64,000 nucleotides of DNA. Source: Manis javanica. Its lineage: Eukaryota > Chordata > Mammalia > Pholidota > Manidae. The notes beneath the pieces were generated by a model. That model was given only the letters and a program-made list of their open reading frames with translations, was not told where the DNA came from and did not search any database. The stretch covers positions 86,104,501-86,168,500 of the forward strand of contig NC_133158.1 in assembly GCF_040802235.1 (NCBI RefSeq), given 5' to 3'. Shown here in pieces: positions 56,195 through 64,000 of this stretch; the first letter of the stretch is position 1, and the number at the start of each line of letters is the position of its first letter. A program made the position numbers and the translations under genes.

Positions 56195-57819
56195 ATTTTA
56201 ATACGTGGTGTACTTAATAGCAACTTTAAAAAATAAGGTTTCAAAACTTACTAATTTTGAGAGTAAGGCTTTTTAAGTTACTTTGCATGTTCCAGATGTT
56301 CCTGGCTTATTTTTGGCAACTAGTGCTAACACTCAGAGATACACAGACCAGGAGTATCTACATGAGACATCGATCCAAGTGTTCACATAGTGCCTAATGA
56401 ACATGATTTGATGAAAAATGCTCCTTCTAGATTAAAGGATACATGGATGGTGAATCAAGAACATTAGCCTCATGTATCATGGTGTATAAAATATAAGAAG
56501 CATAGTGTTTGTCTGTTCCTTTACACACTTTTAAATATTATTTATTCATAATTTGACCCCTGAAGCTAAACATGATCATTAGTCTTTCCTTGTGTCAATA
56601 AAACATTTTTACTAAATTGTCCTCTAATTATACATTCAAATCAGAACAAATGTCATGATGAAGATTTTTCTCAACTACATAATTCAGTGACATATATGTA
56701 ATTTACCAAATTTGACATTTCTTTCAGAATTTAGTGCTGAGATAAACTTTACTTAGCCAGAATTCATTCTCTCTCTTTCCAACAAATAAGTACCTAAAGC
56801 CTATCTCTCAGCTGGCAGGAAACCTAAAGTCTTATACTGAATCATAGCGACAATTTAAGAATTAGAATTTTGTTTTACATCCCTTCAACCCTTATTTTAT
56901 TTTTCTATTCCTACTTTAGAGTTACCAAGTTAGAATATATTGTTGTCTACAAGAAAAATGGTCACTGGGTTTTTTTTTAAGGCAACAAAGGATGCTTAGG
57001 TTAGGGAACACTGACTAGACAAAGTTCAAAATATTTTGGGTTGTGGAATATCTCCAGTTCTAATGTGTTAATATATATTTTGAATTTCTAAGAGAAAAAA
57101 ATTACTTTGGATTAATTTTCAAACTTATTTAATTGAAGAACCCCTTTTCAAGAAAATAAATAACAAGACTTAGGACATGACATTCAATATTATCTGAAGA
57201 TATATATAGATGAGAGGGAGATATATAATTTTTTGTTACCCAAAAATGCACATGTGTACAAGACACATTGGAAGTTTTAAGTCTTTTTGACTGCTTAGAC
57301 ATAGCTACTGATATCAAGCTGATGAACATTCATTCATATGTTGCTATGCACTACATATGCATATACAAATATAATTTTGTCTTATATCAGTTGTTTGAAC
57401 ATAATTGGACCCGAACTATTTGGATACTTGGGTGATTGACTTCTTTTACAATTCACAATACTTTAATTGATATAGTCATATCATCATTCATGATCAACTT
57501 CATTTTTTTAGGTCACATATTATTATATAGTGTCTATGCATATGATTTGTGAATATTTAATTATATTTTATTTTTCTCCTCTGCAAAAAGCTGTAATAAA
57601 TGCACTTGTCTAATACCTGTGTTAGCAATAGGTGCCTATGGGAGTTGAATAGTTCATTACTTAGCTTTTGGTGTGGTAAAAAGCAATTCTCCAAAACATA
57701 TTTTCAATATTTCAATGTAATGAAAACCCACTCTATCCAAAAGGCTGTATTAAAGCCATTCCAACCATAACTGCATGAAGTAATAATTTCCTTACATCCC
57801 CTTGAGTCCTAGATTTCAA
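56195..57819. other. Unassigned AT-rich DNA
   Basis: Nothing recognised; very low G+C. Confidence 0.45.
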
Positions 57820-59480
57820 CACCTTTTTTCTGAACTTTTGCCATTCTGGTATGTGAAAAATTGTGTATCATTCAGTTCATATTTCTTATTCATTTATTTT
57901 GGAGAGATCTAAGATTCAGACTTGAGTTAGTCAAGCTTCTGGGCCATGGTACGTCATAAATCCATGTAAGGCCCTTTTCTTATTTTTCCTTACTTCACTA
58001 TTATTTTCCATTATCCTCCATTGTCAATCTCACTTTGCTTCTATCTACAGTCTCCCTAATGATGATAATAATAATAACAATAAATAGTATATCTTTGAAT
58101 TTATAAGTGTCTATGAAAAAAACATGTTTTTGATTTCGTATGTAGGTGCTTTAATATATATAAATGGTATATTACAGAATGCATATGTGTCCTATATTTT
58201 TTATTATTCATGAGGTTTTTAAGATCTATATATGTATACCTAGTTGATTGCTTCTAACTGCTGCATAGTATGCAAGGTTAAGCAGTCACCACATTTTGCT
58301 TATCCATTAACCCTTAAGGCTGCCTCCAGAGCTGTGCACTCACAAGCAGTGATGCACAGCCCTGTGCATGTCGCCTTGTGGACCTGCATATGAATTTCTC
58401 AGTAATATATCCACAGGCACAGAACTGCTGTGTCACAGTAAGCACATATAATTAACTTTACTAAGCACTGCCAAATTGCTCTCCAGAAAACCCTAATAGT
58501 TTATACTGCAATAGCAACTCTCAAAGAGTCTCATTTTGCCACATCTTTGTTAATACTACTACTTAGGTGACATTTAAAATTTTTGTTTATCTGAGAGGTG
58601 GAAGACATAGCTCTTTGTTGTAATCAGATTTTCTGTGATTAGTGAATGTGAGTGAGCATCTCTATATTCATTAGTTAGCCATTTGAATTCCTCCTGTAAC
58701 TATCTAAAGTCTTTATAATTTTTTAATTGTGTTTACAATCACTCCTGGTTGCTAAGCAACAATTTCTTATGTAGCCTACATAATATGTCTTTATAAATCT
58801 TAAACATTGTGAATATGTTTTCAATCTGTCACTTGTTAGTTTTTGTTGGTATCCTTCAATAAACCTTTAAAAAATCTGTTAGTTCTTTTCAAATCCATCA
58901 AACTTTTTAAAGTTACAGGCTCTGTCTTTTAGTTTTTTTGTATATGTATTCCTCCACTCCCTTGAAGAAGTGACAAAAATACTTTGTCTTCTTTCTTTTT
59001 GTATTATTCAGTATAGCATCTTTCACATTTGCATTTTAATCATCTTTATTTAGGTGAGATAAAAGGTTAGCCAAGTTCATTTTTTTCATTGCGTATACCA
59101 TATCAGGTACTGACTGATCTTCATTCATGGACTGGGGTACCTCTATCACATACCAACTTCCTATACATTTATGGGTCTATTTCTGAAAACACTATTCTCT
59201 TCCATAGTTTATTTTTCTGCTGAGATTTTCTATTCTTTCATTTGTTTCAAGAGAATTTGTAATTGATTGTTGAAGCAATTTTAGGAAAACTTAGTTAAAA
59301 TCCTTGACATATATTCCCAACATGAGATTTCATCTTGATGTTGACTTCAGTTGATTTATCTTTTTTCTTTCAACTCTTGATTTTCTTGATTCCTAGTATG
59401 GCGCATGATTTTTTTTCATTGTATCCTGGATATTTTGTTTATTATGATAGGTGACTCTGGGTCCTATTAAATATTTTATT
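57820..59480 (-). mobile_element. Old L1/HAL1-like LINE, antisense
   Basis: On the plus strand: 'gttgattgcttctaactgctgcatagtatgcaagg', 'cagtaatatatccacaggcacagaactgctgtgtcac', 'actgccaaattgctctccagaaa', 'cctgtaactatctaaagtc' and 'ggatattttgtttattatgatagg'. These are decayed antisense ORF2-tail and downstream blocks. Too decayed for subfamily assignment. Confidence 0.5.
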
Positions 59481-60500
59481 TTAGGAGAGAGATACCTTAT
59501 TTAAGTTTGGCATTTTGATCTTGGCCTAATTTTATGAGCTGCGGTTCCAGTGGTAGTTTAACTTTCAGCACTTGGCTGTGTTGTTTCTGTCCACTTAGCT
59601 CATCTTGTTTATTTTGACCCACCTGGAGCTCCCACTGGTCCCTGCTGGTGGGTGCTGCTTGGAGTGGTGGGAGGAGGAGGGCGGTGGGTCCCCCTACCAC
59701 TGCTGTCCTGGGTGTCCCAGTGTCTCTTGAGGTTCCCCGACCACAGGGACCCATGAAGCCTTTGGACTGACCAGGGTGCTGTGACTCGTTTCCTCTTGGT
59801 GGTTTCATGCACAGGTCTACTGTCTCGTGTTGAGGAGAAGGGTCGCAGGGACAAAGAGCCTTCTTGAACTGGGTCACTTGCTAGGACCGGGTCACATTGT
59901 TTTGCCTGTCCACTCATTGTCTTCAGGCAGCAAAGGAGCATCTCTGGCCTGTGGAGAAAACAAAGGCTTTCGGGATCAGATTCCTACCTGTGCTTTTGTT
60001 CTTTCTCCTCTCTGGGCAGAGGAGGAGAACATCTGCTCTATCTGGACAAAGAGGCTTCCCAGACCAGGGTGCACCGCAGCTAGGTCTCAGCTCAGGTTCT
60101 GCGTGTCACTGTCCCCAGAGGGTCTCCCCAGGGAGGGGAAGACTCGGCCAGGTGGGGGAGGGGTGTTCTCCTATGGAGTCTCCTTGCCGTGGGGCCGGAT
60201 CTACCTGATCTTGTTAGAGACTGCTGTTCTATGCTTCAAGGAATGAGCCTGTCTGGGCTGCCTTCTTTTGCTAGGCCACAGGTCAGACAACACAGGGTCC
60301 GCTGGCCTTCCATTTAGTGGGCGGAAGCAGGACACAGGCTGTCGTATTGTTCCTCGAGGCTTGGGCTCCCCAGTTGGCTCACCTTCTTTTTATAACCTTT
60401 CAGAATTTTTATTTGGTTGTCTCTTGTGCTGTTTCCTGGGTGTGGAGTTGTGCTTGTGCAGAGAAGCAGTGAAAAATTGGACTACACCATCTTGTATAGA
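59481..60500 (-). mobile_element. G+C-rich antisense region, probably 5' UTR-like part of an old LINE
   Basis: G+C rises sharply here. The right end reads 'gactacaccatcttgt' at about 60480-60495, the reverse of an L1 start motif (caagatgg). This suggests an antisense L1M or HAL1 5' end with its promoter region, though the interior is not clearly matched. Open frames on both strands (59497-59941 minus, 59827-60246 plus) are considered composition effects. Alternatively this could be a real CpG-poor regulatory region. Confidence 0.4.
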
Positions 60501-61249
60501 TCAGAAATCTGGAATCAAGTGATTCTGTTTAATCCAGTAATTTTCCGTATCATTCAGATAAACAAAAATTCAGTGGCCTGTCAGGCCCTCTTTTGTTATC
60601 TGGTTTCCCTTTAAGTCCCTGCACCTCCCTCTGGCTGAGTCTGCTCCTGCCACGGAGACCTCTTGCTCTTTTCTAAACATGCAAACATGCCAGGAAGGCA
60701 GAGTGGCCGTACTTTGCCTTCCCCTGAGCTCTCTTTTCTCACACCTCACATGACCCGCTCATTTTCTTCAGTTGTTGGCGCCACTGTCAGCCTCCAAGGG
60801 ACCTCCCCATCCTTAATTTTTCTTCCTAACCTTTATCACCACTTGACCTATTGTTATATATTCATTCATTTACTTATTTTTAATGTCTCTTAGTACTATG
60901 GGTCAGCAATTATTTTGTACACTTTTTTCCTATGAGTTAAATTCCTTTGTTTCATATCCAGGTGTTCACCCAGTGCCTGGCACAGAGTAGGTGCACACAA
61001 TAACAGTTACTAAATTTATGATTGAACTTACTAAAACCCAAACCGATGTTTACTTCCCTGCAAATCTCTTGGCTTCCCAACTAGCTGATTTGTCTCCATT
61101 ACCTGCCCAGATTACTAAACCTTCTTGGAGACATTCTATTAGAATTTTAATTGTTATGAAAAAGAAATGACATAAAATTATTTGTGCAGGTGCATGTGGG
61201 TATAGAGATACAATTTTTAAAGGTATTCATTCATTTGTACTTTCCTTAT
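60501..61249. other. Unassigned DNA with L2-like end at 60945-61030
   Basis: 60945-61030 has 'cccagtgcctggcacagagtaggtgcacacaataacag', the usual L2/MIR-type 3' end on the plus strand. The rest is anonymous. Confidence 0.5.
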
Positions 61250-62250
61250 GCTTTAGTATTTTTTCTGATTTTTTTCTTTTAACTGATATACTTCCTGTAA
61301 TAGCAATGTATAAGAGGATATTTATCTGGTGAAACTCTTAAGACCTTGCAAGACTGAGAATTTTACTTGTTTTACCTTCACATTTAAATGAAGAATATAA
61401 ATACTGAGATGTGAAGGCTTTTCCCCTCTCATAATTTTTAAAATATTACTCCATTATCTTCCTCCATGAAGTTTTTACATTGAGAAGTCCAATGGCTCTG
61501 CTTCTGTTGTTAATTTTCCTAAATATATTACATAGTCATCAAAGAATGTAGCTTATAAAATTATTGGCATTTTCTAATTTATCAATCTTTCCTTTTGGAC
61601 AACGTTGCTGTACAAAATTTTAAACGTTTCATGTGTTCTTAAAAATACAGTGTACTTCCTACCTGTTGGCTATAAAGCTCAGACATATCAGTTGTGATAT
61701 TTAAATCTGTTACATTTTGCCTTTTAATTATAGGTTTCATTTCTTTTAAAAGGCACTTAGCTCTTAACCTGTGAATATGAAATATCTCATTACTCCTTGA
61801 AGTTCTGCCACTTCTTTCTGTATTCATTTAAATTCATTATGGCATACCACATAGATTCATGAATGGTAGGTATTTTTGTGGACTTCTAATTTTGCCAAAA
61901 GGAAATATACCTTTTTGTCCTATTTTGTGTTGATACCTCTCATATCTAATAACAAAATTACTATACCTGTGTACTTTTTATTAGAATTTCCCTTCCTCCT
62001 CATATTATTTTCAAGCTTATTTTATCAATTTTTTTTTAGGTAGGCCTATCAGTGTATATAGCAAGATGTCTTGTGCAATCAGAAAGTATTTTTAAATAGA
62101 AAAATTCATACCATTAACACTGAGAATTTTGTTGTTTGCATTCATTTCTATCTCTTTGTTTCATGTATCATTATCTTCTCTTCTTTGCATACACGTATTG
62201 TATTTATTTCAAAATCTCCTTTTTTGTGTTATAGAAGCTGAAACCTAGGA
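61250..62250 (-). mobile_element. Possible very old L1 fragment, antisense
   Basis: Loose antisense similarity to L1 ORF1 and flanks, e.g. 'ttactccattatcttcctccatgaag' near 61450 and 'ttaattataggtttcatttcttttaaaaggcac' near 61725. Low certainty. Confidence 0.3.
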
Positions 62251-62370
62251 TATTTATTATTCTGATTCTTGTATTTCTAATACCTCACATATGCTGGTTT
62301 TCTTCAAATGTCTGAAATGATGTTTGCATTTACCAAATATCCCTTCTGTAATTTGGGGGGTAAGGTGCAC

Positions 62371-62496
62371 CTGAGTTAATTCTGCCACTACATTATCCTC
62401 TAGATATTGGAGAAGCTCATTCCTCCTGTAAGTCACTACTGTGAGGAGCTGAAGAAAACTCCCTTCTTCATCCTTTGTCTCGCTCAAAGCTTCAGT
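62371..62496 (-). CDS. Candidate coding exon F (minus strand), unrecognised
   Basis: This 126-bp segment begins after a fair acceptor ('aagcattgtttccag' on the minus strand) and ends at CTCAG|gtgcac. The frame that keeps 42 codons whole, in phase 0 at both ends, is open and reads 'SFLQLLTVVTYRRNELLQY' in its middle. The composition (Glu/Asp/Leu rich, no low-complexity runs) looks like a helical coding segment. The open frame runs past the donor to 62257, so the donor is not proved. It could be an upstream exon of the minus-strand gene suggested at 32-38 kb, or part of another gene. No domain recognised. Confidence 0.3.
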
Positions 62497-62499
62497 CTG

Positions 62500-63452
62500 G
62501 AAACAATGCTTAGTGCTGGGCTCAAATGGATTTAAGAGGGAAGTAAGAGAACAAGACCTCTCAGGCTGACTATTCTAAATTTAGTTTCTGAAACAATTTC
62601 CCAGAAGTATTGCCTCTGACCAGTGAACACTCACAAAATCATTTCCACCTTTCATAAAAATCTTATTTCATTATGTATTTTAAACTGTCTTTTTCTATTT
62701 CAATTCAATCACATCTATTTTCAGTTTTTAAATATTTCTCAAAATTTCTGGTTCATTGATTATACTTTTCCAATATTTTTAAGCATTAAAAAATTTTTTT
62801 TCTATCATAAAACAATAAAATACTTTCAGAAAAAAAGGAAAGGTCTATTGGCCTTTGATCAAACTTAGATGCTGACTTTTGTAAAAATAGATTTATATGA
62901 GTTTGTTCAATGTTGCTACTTAGAAAGCTGAAAGATTGTAGAGACAAGAAGCCAGATAGATTGTGTCTGTGTGTGCCCCAAAAGAGCTGACTATGCTTGG
63001 TTGTCACTATTTTAATGTCTGGACTAGAATTCCTGTTTAATTATACGTAGAGTCTGTCAGTCTGTTGCTATAAGCATGCTGAGCATTCTACTGCTCTTCC
63101 TGAGGCTATGTAGTCCCATGGAAGGATGGATCACTTTTTTGTTAACATTGAGAATTACTGAATATTAGACCTAGAAGGAAATGTCAGAGTTATACCTTCT
63201 CATCTTTAGTTTTCTAATGAGGAAAAAGACTTTCAACTATGATATTTACTTATGTACAAATGATGAGGCAGAACCAAGTTTTATTCTTCAGGTAGTTTGT
63301 TTTCCTATTGTACCAGGTCTGCCCCCAGTGGTTGCCATGCTTTCTTTTCAAAAAAGGAATCCAAAAATTGTAGTTCAGTGATGGTATGATCCATGGATTT
63401 ATAAGTGTTTCTGCCTCTTTCTCAAACTACATTTCATAGATTAGTCATCTTT
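62500..63452. other. Unassigned AT-rich DNA
   Basis: No recognised element. Confidence 0.45.
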
Positions 63453-63536
63453 TTCCTTCCTTCCTTCCTTCCTTCCTTCCTTCCTTCCTTCCTTCCTTCC
63501 TTCCTTCCTTCCTTCCTCCCTCCCTCCCTCCCTCCC
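63453..63536. repeat. (TTCC)n / (TCCC)n microsatellite
   Basis: An uninterrupted run of about 16 TTCC units to 63516, switching cleanly to five TCCC units to 63536. The purity suggests it is young and length-variable. Confidence 0.95.
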
Positions 63537-64000
63537 CCTCATTTCTCTGAATTTCTCTCTCATTTCTCTCTATATTTCTGGAATGCAGAGAAAAGCAGCT
63601 GCATTCAAACTATAATAAGAAATCTAAAATACAATTTTTAGAATTTTTAAGTCAGTTGACTGTTTTTGCATTTATGTATGTATGTATTCATTTACCAAAT
63701 ACGTATATGCCAACTGTCTTGATAGAAATTTGAGAATATATAGAAAGGGATACAAAAATGAATGTGATATGGTCATTTCCCAGGTGTGTTCATATTTTAA
63801 TTTTTATCTAGACTTACATATATCCCACGTATGAACTATAAGCAAATATAACATATAGTTAATCATTTTATAATGTAAATAATGAAATCTTTCTCCTCCC
63901 CCTGAAGAAGTTTCTCTCTCTGTTCTTGAACTCTGTTCATAGACAGTGAAGGAGCTGACAAGGTTTCTTTCCACCCAGTGTAAGAGCCCTACTTGAAATA
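63537..64000. other. Unassigned DNA with L2-like remnant
   Basis: 63675-63800 has 'attcatttaccaaatacgtatatgccaactgtcttgatag ... gggatacaaaaatgaatg', a decayed L2-type 3' end on the plus strand. Nothing else seen. Confidence 0.45.

Noticed and set aside
1-64000. tRNA, rRNA or snRNA genes and lineage-specific SINEs
   Set aside because: I looked for A/B boxes, cloverleaf-like segments and known SINE heads on both strands. Only MIR-type fossils were seen.

Overview
This is low-G+C, repeat-rich nuclear DNA from a placental mammal, either a gene-poor region or the inside of a large intron. The evidence is L1 LINEs of several ages, an ERV1-type endogenous retrovirus, an MLT1-type LTR, MIR and L2-like remnants, hAT-type DNA transposon fossils and a mammalian processed pseudogene. 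I saw no Alu, rodent B1/B2, carnivore tRNA-Lys SINE, ruminant Bov-tA or horse ERE. The near-full-length L1 resembles laurasiatherian families (pangolin or bat would fit), but I cannot fix the species. Nothing bacterial or plasmid-like is present.

Layout. 1-18 kb: ancient fossils (MIR, hAT, L1 3' end) in AT-rich unassigned DNA. 18.2-23.9 kb: an old antisense L1 split by a 3-kb ERV (19447-22494) with two LTRs, a tRNA-His-type primer site, gag zinc knuckles, a protease active site, a broken RT start and an env remnant; most of pol and env is deleted. 24-33.9 kb: MIR, L2 and a solo MLT1-type LTR. 33.9-34.8 kb: a 5'-inverted (twin-primed) old L1. 36.9-37.9 kb: a 223-bp inverted repeat, about 97% identical, around a 555-bp spacer. 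40.9-41.4 kb: a 5'-truncated retrocopy of the proteasome maturation gene POMP, with target-site duplication, inside an older repeat. 44.0-44.5 kb: a probable solo LTR. 50.1-56.2 kb: a near-full-length but inactivated L1. 57.8-60.5 kb: old antisense LINE ending in a G+C-rich, 5'-UTR-like stretch. 63.4 kb: a long TTCC/TCCC array.

Host coding. No complete gene is visible. On the minus strand, short open segments flanked by splice-like sequences at 38261-38352, 35603-35655, 32048-32136 and perhaps 31822-31876 keep reading-frame phase across junctions. They may be exons of an unrecognised gene transcribed right to left. This is the most interesting protein-coding lead. The inverted repeat is the most interesting structural one.
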